Of a DNA stretch of 64,000 bases, positions 8,170 through 16,298 are shown one piece after another. The translations under genes were made by a program, and so were the position numbers. Location: the NCBI RefSeq assembly GCF_000719865.1, contig NZ_JOID01000001.1:124001-188000 (forward strand), read 5' to 3'. This stretch comes from Streptomyces albus subsp. albus (GTDB lineage: Bacteria > Actinomycetota > Actinomycetes > Streptomycetales > Streptomycetaceae). Position 1 is the first letter of the stretch, and every line of letters starts with the position of its first letter. The notes below the pieces were generated by a model. The model made no database searches and had not been told where the DNA came from. It was given only the letters and a program-made list of their open reading frames with translations.

Positions 8170-10386
8170 GTGGGCACTTCAGGCGTCAGGACACACCCCG
8201 GGGCCGCGGGCAGGGCAGTCGCGGCCGACCGGCCCTCCGCGATACGGAATGTGGTGCTGGTCGGCCACAGCGGCTCGGGCAAGACGACTCTGGTGGAGGC
8301 GCTGGCCCTCACCGCGGGCGCGGTCAACCGGGCCGGCCGGGTCGAGGACGGCACCACGGTCTCCGACCACGACGAGATCGAGCACCGGCAGGGCCGGTCG
8401 GTGCAGTTGTCCCTCGTCCCCGTGGAATGGGGCGGAATCAAGATCAATGTGCTGGACACCCCCGGCAGGGCGGACTTCGTCGGGGAGCTGAGGGCCGGTC
8501 TGCGGGCAGCGGACGCGGCCCTTTTCGTCGTCTCCGCGGCGGACGGCGTGGACGGCGCCACCCGCATGGTGTGGGACGAGTGCGCCGCCGTGGGGATGCC
8601 GCGCGCCCTGGTGGTGACGCATCTGGAGTCCGGGCGGAGCGACTTCGAGGAGATGACCGCCGTCTGCCGGGAGGCGTTCGGCGGTGACGACCCCGACGCG
8701 GTGCTCCCCCTGTACCTGCCGCTGCGCGGCGGCTCCGCCGGCTCCCCCGCCAACGGGAACGGGAGTTCCCCCGTCACCGGGCTGATCGGCCTGCTCTCCC
8801 AGCAGGTGTACGACTACTCCTCGGGCAGCCGGGTGGCGGCCGATCCCGGACCCGGTCAGCTGCCGCTGATCGAGGAGGCCCGCGGCCGGCTCATCGAGGG
8901 GATCATCGCGGAGAGCGAGGACGAGACCCTCATGGACCGCTATCTCGCGGGTGAGGACATCGACCTCGGGACGCTGACCCAGGATCTGGAACGGGCCGTG
9001 GCGCGCGGGACGTTCCACCCCGTCCTGGCCGCCGCCCCCGCCGCTCCCGGCGCGCGGCAGGGCCTCGGCACCGTCGAGCTGCTGGAGCTGATCACCGGCG
9101 GCTTCCCGACCCCGCCCGAGCGCGAACCCCTGGCCGTCACGACCCCGGAGGGCGAGCCGCGGCCGCCGCTCACCTGCGATCCGGAGGGCCCGCTGGCCGC
9201 CGAGGTCGTCAAGACCTCCTCGGACCCGTACGTGGGCCGGGTCAGCCTGGTCCGGGTCTTCTCCGGGACGCTGCGGCCCGACGAGACCGTGCACGTCTCC
9301 GGCCACGGCCTGGCCGACCGGGGGCACGAGGACCACGACGTCGACGAGCGCGTCGGCGCCCTCTCCGCCCCCTTCGGCGGACAGCAGCGCCCGCTGGAGC
9401 GGGCCGTCGCCGGGGACCTGGCGTGCGTGGCCAAGCTCGGCCGGGCGGAGACCGGGGACACCCTCTCCGCCAAGGACACGCCGCTGCTGCTGGAGCCCTG
9501 GGTGATGCCCGACCCGCTGCTGCCGGTCGCGGTACGGGCGCACAGCAAGGCCGACGAGGACAAGCTGTCGCTGGGCCTCTCACGGCTCGTCGCCGAGGAC
9601 CCGACCATGCGGCTGGAGCAGAATCCGGAGACCCACCAGGTGGTGCTCTGGTGCCTGGGCGAGGCACACCGCGAGGTCGCGCTGGAACGGCTCCGCGGCC
9701 GCTACGGCGTCCGGGTCGACGCCGAGGCGCACCGGGTGCCGCTCCGGGAGACCTTCGGCGCGAGGGCGACCGGGCGCGGCCGGCACGTCAAGCAGTCCGG
9801 CGGGCACGGGCAGTTCGCGATCTGCGAGATCGAGGTCGAACCGCTGCCGGCCGGTTCGGGCATCGAGTTCGCGGAGAAGGTGGTGGGCGGCGCCGTCCCC
9901 CGGCAGTTCATTCCTTCGGTGGAAAAGGGAGTGCGCGCCCAGGCCGAGCGCGGGGTCGCCGCCGGCTATCCGCTGACCGACATCCGGGTCACCCTCCTCG
10001 ACGGCAAGGCGCACTCGGTGGACTCCTCCGACGCCGCCTTCCAGACGGCGGGCGCGCTGGCGCTCCGGGAGGCCGCGCGCGGGTGCCGCGTCGATCTGCT
10101 GGAGCCGGTCGCCGAGGTGCGGATCCTGGTGTCGGACGACTGCGTGGGGCCGGTGATGAGCGATCTCTCCGGGCGCCGCGGCCGGGTCGTCGGCACCGAA
10201 CAGGCGGGCCCGGGGCGCGCGCTCGTCCGCGCCGAGGTGCCCGAGCCGGAGATCGGCCGGTACGCGGTGGACCTGCGCTCGCTCTCGCACGGCACGGGCC
10301 GGTTCAGCCGCTCGTATCTGCGCCACGAGCCGATGCCGCCGCAGCTCGCCGAGAAAATCCGCGCCGCGGACGGGCAGAGCGGATAG
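8170..10386 (+). CDS. elongation factor G-like protein with degenerate GTPase motifs
   Basis: 738-aa EF-G-related protein with all EF-G domains. The P-loop is GHSGSGKTT (about 32-40). Domain II is at about 335-430. The domain IV/V region runs GRHVKQSGGHGQFAICEIEVEP to SLSHGTGRFSRSYLRHEPMP. Key G-motifs differ from true EF-G: G3 reads DTPGR instead of DTPGH, and G4 reads THLE where NKMD is expected. It is therefore unlikely to be the main translocase. A GTG start at 8170 is chosen because GGGAGG precedes it. Streptomycetes carry this gene beside pgsA. Function unknown; ribosome binding is an inference from domain IV. Confidence 0.88.
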   Translation: MGTSGVRTHPGAAGRAVAADRPSAIRNVVLVGHSGSGKTTLVEALALTAGAVNRAGRVEDGTTVSDHDEIEHRQGRSVQLSLVPVEWGGIKINVLDTPGRADFVGELRAGLRAADAALFVVSAADGVDGATRMVWDECAAVGMPRALVVTHLESGRSDFEEMTAVCREAFGGDDPDAVLPLYLPLRGGSAGSPANGNGSSPVTGLIGLLSQQVYDYSSGSRVAADPGPGQLPLIEEARGRLIEGIIAESEDETLMDRYLAGEDIDLGTLTQDLERAVARGTFHPVLAAAPAAPGARQGLGTVELLELITGGFPTPPEREPLAVTTPEGEPRPPLTCDPEGPLAAEVVKTSSDPYVGRVSLVRVFSGTLRPDETVHVSGHGLADRGHEDHDVDERVGALSAPFGGQQRPLERAVAGDLACVAKLGRAETGDTLSAKDTPLLLEPWVMPDPLLPVAVRAHSKADEDKLSLGLSRLVAEDPTMRLEQNPETHQVVLWCLGEAHREVALERLRGRYGVRVDAEAHRVPLRETFGARATGRGRHVKQSGGHGQFAICEIEVEPLPAGSGIEFAEKVVGGAVPRQFIPSVEKGVRAQAERGVAAGYPLTDIRVTLLDGKAHSVDSSDAAFQTAGALALREAARGCRVDLLEPVAEVRILVSDDCVGPVMSDLSGRRGRVVGTEQAGPGRALVRAEVPEPEIGRYAVDLRSLSHGTGRFSRSYLRHEPMPPQLAEKIRAADGQSG

Positions 10387-10447
10387 CGGACGAGGAGCGG
10401 GCGGGAGACGGAGAGCGGGTGGGAAACGGGACGGAAAAGGCCGGTAA

Positions 10448-10483
10448 CCGTCCGGCGCGGGTCAACTCCCCTGCGCCGGACGG
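10448..10483 (+). terminator. hairpin terminator after the EF-G-like gene
   Basis: 11-bp perfect stem: CCGTCCGGCGC at 10448-10458 pairs with 10473-10483, loop of 14 nt. It lies 61 bp past the stop codon of the EF-G-like gene and before the next plus-strand gene. Confidence 0.6.
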
Positions 10484-10576
10484 CCATCGCTCGCTACGCT
10501 GAGACGCAGGCCGGCAGGTGTGCCGGGGACGGAACCCGGGAAGAGGCCACGCAGCGGACGAGCGGTGGGGGCATTA

Positions 10577-12223
10577 GTGGCGAGCAGCGATTTCGACTTC
10601 AGGCCCGGGGCGCAGGTGCCGCTCTCCGGCGGGGCGGGGCAGACGGCGGCGACCGCGGCCCTGGCCTCGGCCGCCTACCGGGACAGCCCGGTCGCGGAGA
10701 TCCTCAAGGCCGACAACGAATGGCACAAGTCGGCCATCACGCCGCCGAAGCTGTCGCTGTTCGAGCCCAATCTCGGTGAGGCGTTCTCCCGGGCGGTCCA
10801 GGTGCGGATGCTCGGCGGCGCCCGCAAGGCCCTCGTCCAGTCCTTCGGGATGGAGCCGCAGACCGTCGTCGAGCACTGCCTGGCCGCCAGCCGCATCCGC
10901 AAGGAGCGCGACACCCGGCTGACGGTGCTGATGGTGGTGTTCGGGCTGCTCTTCCTGCCCGGGCTGCTGCTGTGGCTCGTCATGTTCCAGCTGCGGCGCA
11001 CGCTCGCCGGGGCGTCGAACAAGCGGGCCGGCGCCTTCGGCATGGCAGTGCTGGTGGCCTTCGGGGTGCTGGCCGTGGTGTTCCTGATCAAGCTGCCGTT
11101 CACGGGGTTCTGGGGCATCTATCTGCGGGCCATGATCGTCGCCCCGGTCGTCGGCTGGCTCTGGGCCAAGCAGGTCTGCGAACGCACGGCGGCCGATCTG
11201 CGGGAGCGCTGGGACGGGCTGCTCTCCGGCGGTGTCATCGGGGCGAAGATCCCGGAGGCGGTGCCGACGAACCCGAACGAGACCGCGGCCGAGCAGCTCC
11301 GGCAGAATCTGGCCAAGCTCACCGCCGAGCAGAACAGCAATCTGGTCTTCTACGCGGGCCCCAAGGGCATCCTCGGCATGGGCACCCGGTGGGGCAGCTG
11401 GCAGCTCGCCGAGGAGCTCGTGCCCAAGGACCCGGACAAGGACATCGACCCGTTCCGCAGCTGGGACATCGTCCGCGCGGTGCACGACCAGCTGAAGCTG
11501 CTGGAGCGCACTCCGCTGCACACCGGCGGTTTCACCGCTCCCGCGGTCACGCACTGGATCGTCGCCCCGGTCGGCGAGGGAGCCGGAGAGGTCTCCCGCC
11601 CCGGTGACGACGGCTATCAGATCCGGCCCGGCGAGATACAGCGCATCTGCGACCAGCAGCAGTTCGGCAGCGGCAACCGGCACTACCTGGGAGTCCAGTT
11701 CGTGCTCTGGGACGGCCAGTTGGTGATCACCCTGCTGGTCAACGTCACGGTGCTGCACCACACGTTGCGCATCGAGGTCACGGGGCACGCGCTGGGCCCG
11801 GTGCACGGGCTGTTCACCACCAAGCCCTCGCCCAAGACGGAGACGATCTCCAAGACCGTCAAGTTCTGGGAGACCAAGGAGCGTTCCCTGCCGCTGGTGG
11901 ACGCCAAGGAGGTGGTGCGGCTCGCCGCACGCGCCCCGCTGACGTGGTTCCCGGCGGTCCTCGACCACATGGGCGGCAAGCTGGGCCTGCCCGAGCCGTT
12001 CGGCCTCCGGCACGCCTGGGCCGACCAGCCCTGGCGCCACCGCTTCATGGCGGACGACGCCCTGCGCGCGGCCACTCCGGTGCTGCGCGTGGTGCACCAG
12101 GCCGCCATACGCGTCCTCGAAGAGCACGACGTGGACACCGAGCGCTTCGGCAACCGGGCCGGCTTCCTCAGCGGAGCGGTCCAGGGAGCGGAGCCGGGCA
12201 AGGCGGACGTCTACAACGCCTGA
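10577..12223 (+). CDS. conserved streptomycete membrane protein of unknown function
   Basis: 548 aa. After a soluble N-terminal ~110 residues there are three hydrophobic segments at about 115-137, 153-172 and 178-195. A soluble C-terminal half of ~350 residues follows, with conserved-looking stretches VFYAGPKGILGMGTRWG and GGTDIA-free HYLGVQFVLWDGQLVITLL. I do not recognise a catalytic motif. The GTG at 10577 (VASSDFDF) has GGTGGGGG just upstream and is preferred to a longer reading from 10520. Same strand as the EF-G-like gene but separated by a hairpin. The usual neighbour of the HIT gene in streptomycetes as I recall, unverified. Confidence 0.75.
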   Translation: MASSDFDFRPGAQVPLSGGAGQTAATAALASAAYRDSPVAEILKADNEWHKSAITPPKLSLFEPNLGEAFSRAVQVRMLGGARKALVQSFGMEPQTVVEHCLAASRIRKERDTRLTVLMVVFGLLFLPGLLLWLVMFQLRRTLAGASNKRAGAFGMAVLVAFGVLAVVFLIKLPFTGFWGIYLRAMIVAPVVGWLWAKQVCERTAADLRERWDGLLSGGVIGAKIPEAVPTNPNETAAEQLRQNLAKLTAEQNSNLVFYAGPKGILGMGTRWGSWQLAEELVPKDPDKDIDPFRSWDIVRAVHDQLKLLERTPLHTGGFTAPAVTHWIVAPVGEGAGEVSRPGDDGYQIRPGEIQRICDQQQFGSGNRHYLGVQFVLWDGQLVITLLVNVTVLHHTLRIEVTGHALGPVHGLFTTKPSPKTETISKTVKFWETKERSLPLVDAKEVVRLAARAPLTWFPAVLDHMGGKLGLPEPFGLRHAWADQPWRHRFMADDALRAATPVLRVVHQAAIRVLEEHDVDTERFGNRAGFLSGAVQGAEPGKADVYNA

Positions 12224-12300
12224 CGCTCCCCTGACGCTCCCCTGACCCCCGCTGGCGTCCCCTGGCATCCCCGTGTCCCGGCCTCGCCGGTTACGGAACG

Positions 12301-12342
12301 CGGCCGGTGACCGGCCCCGTGAGGGGCCGCGGTCACCGGCCG
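12301..12342. terminator. bidirectional hairpin between convergent genes
   Basis: Nested inverted repeat: CGGCCGGTGACC (12301-12312) pairs with 12331-12342, and inner GGCCCC/GGGGCC arms (12313-12318 and 12323-12328) close on GTGA. It lies between the plus-strand membrane protein and the minus-strand HIT gene and could end transcription from either side. Confidence 0.8.
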
Positions 12343-12403
12343 TGTGTTTGCCCGCCCGGGCGCGGAGCCGCGCGCGGACGGGGCCGTCGGCTGCCCGGGG
12401 GGC

Positions 12404-12949
12404 TCAGCTCTCCGGCCAGGCCGCGGCCAGCAGGCGGCGGGTGTCGGCCAGGAGTTGCGGCAGCACCTTGGTGTGGCCGACGACCGGCATGAAGTTGGTG
12501 TCCCCGCCCCAGCGGGGCACCACATGCTGGTGCAGATGCGCGGCGATGCCCGCGCCGGCGGTGACGCCCTGGTTCATGCCGATGTTGAAGCCGTGGGCCC
12601 CGGAGGCGGTGCGCAGCGCCGTCATGGCCTGCTTGGTGAGCGCGGCCAGCTCGGCCGTCTCGGCCTCGTCCAGCTCGGTGTAGTCGGCGATGTGCCGGAA
12701 CGGTACGACCATCAGGTGGCCGCCGTTGTAGGGGTAGAGGTTGAGCACCGCGTAGACGTGCTCGCCGCGGGTGACGATCAGGCCGTCCTCGTCGGACTTG
12801 GCCGGGATGGTGCAGAACGGGCAGCCCTCGGTGCCGGGCCCGGTCGGCTTGTTCTCGCCCTGGATGTACGCCATCCGGTGGGGCGTCCACAGGCGCTGGA
12901 AGGCGTCCTGGGAACCGACTCCGATCTGCTGCTCCGGCTCACTCGTCAT
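12404..12949 (-). CDS. HIT-family hydrolase/phosphorylase
   Basis: 181-aa histidine-triad protein. The triad HLHQHVVPRW sits near residue 140-150, preceded by the substrate strand NLYPYNGGHLMVVP and an N-terminal zinc-type GCPFC. The orthologue beside thrS and pgsA in mycobacteria (Rv2613c) is an Ap4A phosphorylase, so dinucleoside polyphosphate cleavage is the likely activity; this is inference from synteny. The ATG at 12949 (MTSEPEQQ) is chosen because the upstream in-frame residues look noncoding. A terminator hairpin separates it from thrS, so it probably has its own promoter. Confidence 0.9.
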   Translation of the reverse strand: MTSEPEQQIGVGSQDAFQRLWTPHRMAYIQGENKPTGPGTEGCPFCTIPAKSDEDGLIVTRGEHVYAVLNLYPYNGGHLMVVPFRHIADYTELDEAETAELAALTKQAMTALRTASGAHGFNIGMNQGVTAGAGIAAHLHQHVVPRWGGDTNFMPVVGHTKVLPQLLADTRRLLAAAWPES

Positions 12950-12991
12950 GACGGCCAGCATATTCGCCCGGCGCGGGCGGCAACGCGGCGA

Positions 12992-13021
12992 GGGGGTGGC
13001 TCCCGGCAAGGAGCCACCCCC
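12992..13021 (-). terminator. hairpin terminator after thrS
   Basis: Perfect 12-bp stem GGGGGTGGCTCC (12992-13003) with 13010-13021 and a 6-nt loop CGGCAA, about 62 bp past the thrS stop on the minus strand and upstream of the HIT gene. Confidence 0.85.
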
Positions 13022-13083
13022 TCCCCCGCCGCCCGCGCGGGGCGGCGGGGCCGTGCGGCCGGGCGCTCGGAAGACCGGGACGC

Positions 13084-15063
13084 TCAGACCTGGACGCGGC
13101 GGGCCACGGCGTCGGCGATCTCGCGCAGCGCCTCGTCCCGCGGGATGCCGTTCTTCTGCGAGCCGTCGCGGTAGCGGAAGGAGACCGCGCCGTTCGCCAC
13201 GTCCTCGTCACCCGCGATGACCATGAAGGGGATCTTCTCGCGCTGGGCGTTGCGGATCTTCTTCTGCATCCGGTCCGAGGAGGCGTCCACCTGGAAGCGC
13301 AGCCCCCGCTTCTTCGCCTCGGCGGCGAAGTCCTGGAGGTACGGGACGTGGGCGTCGCCGATCGGGATGCCGACCGCCTGCACCGGCGCCAGCCAGGCCG
13401 GGAACGCGCCCGCGTAGTGCTCCAGCAGCACCGCGAAGAACCGCTCGATGGAGCCGAACAGCGCGCGGTGGAGGACGACCGGGCGCTGCCGGGAGCCGTC
13501 GGCCGCGGTGTACTGGAGGTCGAAGCGCTCCGGCATGTTGAAGTCCACCTGGATCGTGGACATCTGCCAGGTCCGGCCGATGGCGTCCTTGGCCTGCACC
13601 GAGATCTTCGGCCCGTAGAACGCGGCTCCGGCCGGGTCCAGGACCAGCTCCAGGCCCTGCTTCTCGGCCGCCTGCCGCAGTGCCTCGGTGGACTCCTCCC
13701 ACACCTCGTCGCTGCCGACGAACTTCTCCGGGTCCTTGGTGGACAGCTCCAGGTAGAAGTCCTCCAGGCCGTAGTCGCGGAGCAGGTTGAGCACGAAGGT
13801 GAGGAGCGAGTCCAGCTCGGCCGCCATCTGCTCGCGGGTGCAGTAGATGTGCGAGTCGTCCTGGGTGAAGCCGCGAGCGCGGGTCAGCCCGTGCACCACA
13901 CCGGACTTCTCGTACCGGTAGACCGTCCCGAACTCGAAGAGGCGCAGCGGCAGTTCGCGGTACGAACGGCCCCGGGCGTCGAAGATCAGGTGGTGCATGG
14001 GGCAGTTCATGGGCTTGAGGTAGTAGTCCTGGCCCTCGTCGAGCTGCATGGGCGGGTACATGCCGTCGGCGTACCAGTCCAGGTGGCCCGACTTCTGGAA
14101 GAGCGTGCCCTTGGTCGCGTGCGGGGTGTAGACGAACTCGTACCCGGACTCCTCGTGCCGCTTGCGCGAGTAGTCCTCCATGACCCGGCGGACGACGCCG
14201 CCCTTGGGGTGGAAGACGGCCAGACCGGAGCCGATCTCCTCGGGGATCGAGAAGAGGTCCAGCTCGGTGCCGAGCTTGCGGTGGTCGCGCTTCTCCGCCT
14301 CCGCCAGGAAGGTGAGGTGCGCCTTCAGCTCGTCCTTCGTCGGCCAGGCGGTGCCGTAGATGCGCTGGAGCATCGGGTTCTTCTCGCTGCCGCGCCAGTA
14401 CGCCGCGGCGTTCCGCATCAGCTTGAAGGCCGGGATGGTGCGGGTGGTCGGCAGGTGCGGGCCGCGGCAGAGGTCCTTCCAGCACAGCTCGCCGGTCTTG
14501 GCGTCGAGGTTGTCGTAGATGGTCAGCTCACCGGCGCCGACCTCGACGTCCGCGCCCTCGCCCGCGGTGGCGGAGGAGCCCTTGAGGCCGATCAGCTCCA
14601 GCTTGTACGGCTCGGAGGCCAGCTCCTCGCGGGCGGCCTCGTCGGTGACGACGCGGCGGGAGAAGCGCTGGCCGCGCTTGATGATCTCCTGCATCTTCTT
14701 CTCGACGGCCTTGAGGTCGTCGGGGGTGAAGGGGCGCTCGACGTCGAAGTCGTAGTAGAAGCCGTCCTTGACCGGCGGGCCGATGCCGAGCCGGGCCTCG
14801 GGGAAGAGCTCCTGCACGGCCTGGGCCATGACGTGCGCGGTGGAGTGGCGCAGGATGTTCAGGCCGTCCTCGGTGGCGATGCCGACCGGCTCGACCTCGT
14901 CGCCCTCGGCGAGCTCGTACGCCAGGTCCTTCAGCTCGCCGGCCACGCGGGCGGCGACGATCGAGCGGTCGCCGGCGAAGAGATCGGCCGCCGTGGTGCC
15001 CGTCGTCACCACGCGCTCTTCCCGCTCGGAATCGCGATGGATGATCACACGGACGTCTGACAC
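13084..15063 (-). CDS. thrS: threonyl-tRNA synthetase
   Basis: 659-aa class II synthetase charging tRNA-Thr. In order it has: an N-terminal TGS domain; the editing domain with [11 protein letters not shown] and C-D-GPH residues in [12 protein letters not shown]; class II motif 2 in [21 protein letters not shown]; zinc-ligand region MNCPMHH; motif 3 [16 protein letters not shown]; and the C-terminal anticodon-binding domain. The GTG start at 15063 ([11 protein letters not shown]) follows a GGAGAG-type ribosome site. No T-box leader is visible upstream. Full length and ordinary. Confidence 0.97.
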   Translation of the reverse strand: MSDVRVIIHRDSEREERVVTTGTTAADLFAGDRSIVAARVAGELKDLAYELAEGDEVEPVGIATEDGLNILRHSTAHVMAQAVQELFPEARLGIGPPVKDGFYYDFDVERPFTPDDLKAVEKKMQEIIKRGQRFSRRVVTDEAAREELASEPYKLELIGLKGSSATAGEGADVEVGAGELTIYDNLDAKTGELCWKDLCRGPHLPTTRTIPAFKLMRNAAAYWRGSEKNPMLQRIYGTAWPTKDELKAHLTFLAEAEKRDHRKLGTELDLFSIPEEIGSGLAVFHPKGGVVRRVMEDYSRKRHEESGYEFVYTPHATKGTLFQKSGHLDWYADGMYPPMQLDEGQDYYLKPMNCPMHHLIFDARGRSYRELPLRLFEFGTVYRYEKSGVVHGLTRARGFTQDDSHIYCTREQMAAELDSLLTFVLNLLRDYGLEDFYLELSTKDPEKFVGSDEVWEESTEALRQAAEKQGLELVLDPAGAAFYGPKISVQAKDAIGRTWQMSTIQVDFNMPERFDLQYTAADGSRQRPVVLHRALFGSIERFFAVLLEHYAGAFPAWLAPVQAVGIPIGDAHVPYLQDFAAEAKKRGLRFQVDASSDRMQKKIRNAQREKIPFMVIAGDEDVANGAVSFRYRDGSQKNGIPRDEALREIADAVARRVQV

Positions 15064-15221
15064 CGGTCTCTCCTGACTGATGGGTTCGCGCCGCAGCGGA
15101 CGCTGCGCATGCGAATCGTACCGAGCCGGACGGCCGCCCCGCGAAACGCTTTGCGTCCGGCGCCGGCCCGGGCTGTGCGCGGCCGGGACCCCGGATGGCA
15201 GGAAAGCCCCGGACGGCGAAA

Positions 15222-15246
15222 AGGCCCTCCCGCAGAGGAAGGGCCT
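15222..15246 (-). terminator. hairpin terminator downstream of tRNA-Val
   Basis: AGGCCCT (15222-15228) pairs with AGGGCCT (15240-15246), extended by CC/GG, with a short loop. It lies 45 bp past the 3' end of the tRNA gene on the minus strand, and a short A-run at 15219-15222 becomes a U-tract in the transcript. Confidence 0.75.
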
Positions 15247-15290
15247 GTGGCCTGCCCGGCCCGCTGCGGGGCCGTGCCGTGCGTCAAGGG

Positions 15291-15365
15291 TGGTGGGCGA
15301 TACTGGGTTCGAACCAGTGACCTCTTCGGTGTGAACGAAGCGCTCTCCCACTGAGCTAATCGCCC
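15291..15365 (-). tRNA. tRNA-Val (anticodon CAC), CCA encoded
   Basis: The reverse strand folds into a complete cloverleaf. The acceptor stem is GGGCGAT/ATCGCCC, and the D-arm is GCTC..GAGC. The anticodon stem is CTTCG/CGAAG with 7-nt loop TTCACAC, giving anticodon CAC for codon GUG. A 5-nt variable loop is followed by the T-arm ACTGG-TTCGAAC-CCAGT and discriminator A. The 3' CCA is encoded. It is 75 nt in total, or 72 without CCA. Confidence 0.96.
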
Positions 15366-15428
15366 TCGGAGTGCCGGGGTTTCCCCCTGCGGCTCGGGCC
15401 TGACAATACAGGGCGCGGAGGAGTTCCT

Positions 15429-15890
15429 TCAAACGGCTTCGGCGAGCCTGGCCCGCAGGCCGCGCTGCCCGCCCCGCATCATCAGCCGGTGGTTGGCCCG
15501 GAACAGCGGGCGGCCGGGTACGGCGAGCGCGCGCAGCAGCCTGCGGCGCACGGTCACCTCCTGTTCGAAGAGCGCGTGGCTCCCGCCGCCGCGGTCACTG
15601 CGGCGGGCCGTCACCGTCCAGCGCGCCCAGCCCTCCAGATCGCCGCTCAGGGCCGTCTCCAGCACCCCGGCCACCGGGTCGCGCCGGCTCTCACGCGCGG
15701 TGACGACCAGGTCGTACGGGAGCACGGAGCGGAAGCGGGCCCGTCCGGCGCCGGTCGGGGTGCGCTCGGCCTCCCGCACGTGCGGCCACCACAGCGGGTA
15801 CTCCTCGGGCCGCTCCAGCACCGCGTAGACCGCCCCGGGCGGTGCGTCGAGCGTCCAGAGGCTGCGGAAGCGGTAGTGGTGCGGGTCCAT
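15429..15890 (-). CDS. SRPBCC/polyketide cyclase-like protein
   Basis: 153-aa protein with a START/SRPBCC pattern. An N-terminal strand ([35 protein letters not shown]) gives the helix-grip opening and the WW-P feature. A late strand [12 protein letters not shown] precedes the long C-terminal helix. Such proteins bind hydrophobic ligands or act as cyclases or chaperones; no catalytic role can be assigned. It lies 63 bp upstream of the tRNA-Val on the same strand. The ATG at 15890 is the first in frame. Confidence 0.8.
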   Translation of the reverse strand: MDPHHYRFRSLWTLDAPPGAVYAVLERPEEYPLWWPHVREAERTPTGAGRARFRSVLPYDLVVTARESRRDPVAGVLETALSGDLEGWARWTVTARRSDRGGGSHALFEQEVTVRRRLLRALAVPGRPLFRANHRLMMRGGQRGLRARLAEAV

Positions 15891-16298
15891 GGGCGTCTCC
15901 TCCTCGGTCCCTGCTTTCCCTTACCCGTCTTCCCGGCCGGTGTTCCTCCTCCCGGGCTTCGCTTCCCTGCCGGCGTCGCGGTCGGCCCCGCCCGGACCGG
16001 CTCGTCCGGCCGTGGCCTCTCCCCCGGGCCGGATCGGCGGGGACCCGCGGCTCCCGGACGATCGGGCTCCGGGCATGGGATCGCAGCTCACGGCGGCGTA
16101 GAGTCTGCCCACACCAGCGACGCTCCCTCTTCGAACGGTCCGGGCCCGTCCCCCCGGCCCCGCCCGGTCCCCCGGAGGCACAGCCACCCGGCACCACGGA
16201 CGCCGGGGCGGGGCGCTCTCCGTCCCGGGAGAAGGTGCGCTCCGGTGCGGACCGCCCTGTCCGGGACGGTACTCACGTTCGACTGAGTAGGGGTACCC
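15891..16298. other. intergenic gap between SRPBCC gene and the large membrane protein (408 nt)
   Basis: Divergent promoter region. Apart from a GGGG-type ribosome site just before 16299 I see no gene, hairpin or palindrome that stands out. Confidence 0.5.

Noticed and set aside
12221..12246. Direct repeat TGACGCTCCCCT x2 after the 548-aa gene
   Set aside because: Two copies only, next to a stop codon; no evidence of a mobile element or att site.
15064..15220. T-box or other leader upstream of thrS
   Set aside because: No T-box sequence, specifier hairpin or antiterminator; the region mostly serves as the thrS promoter next to the tRNA terminator.
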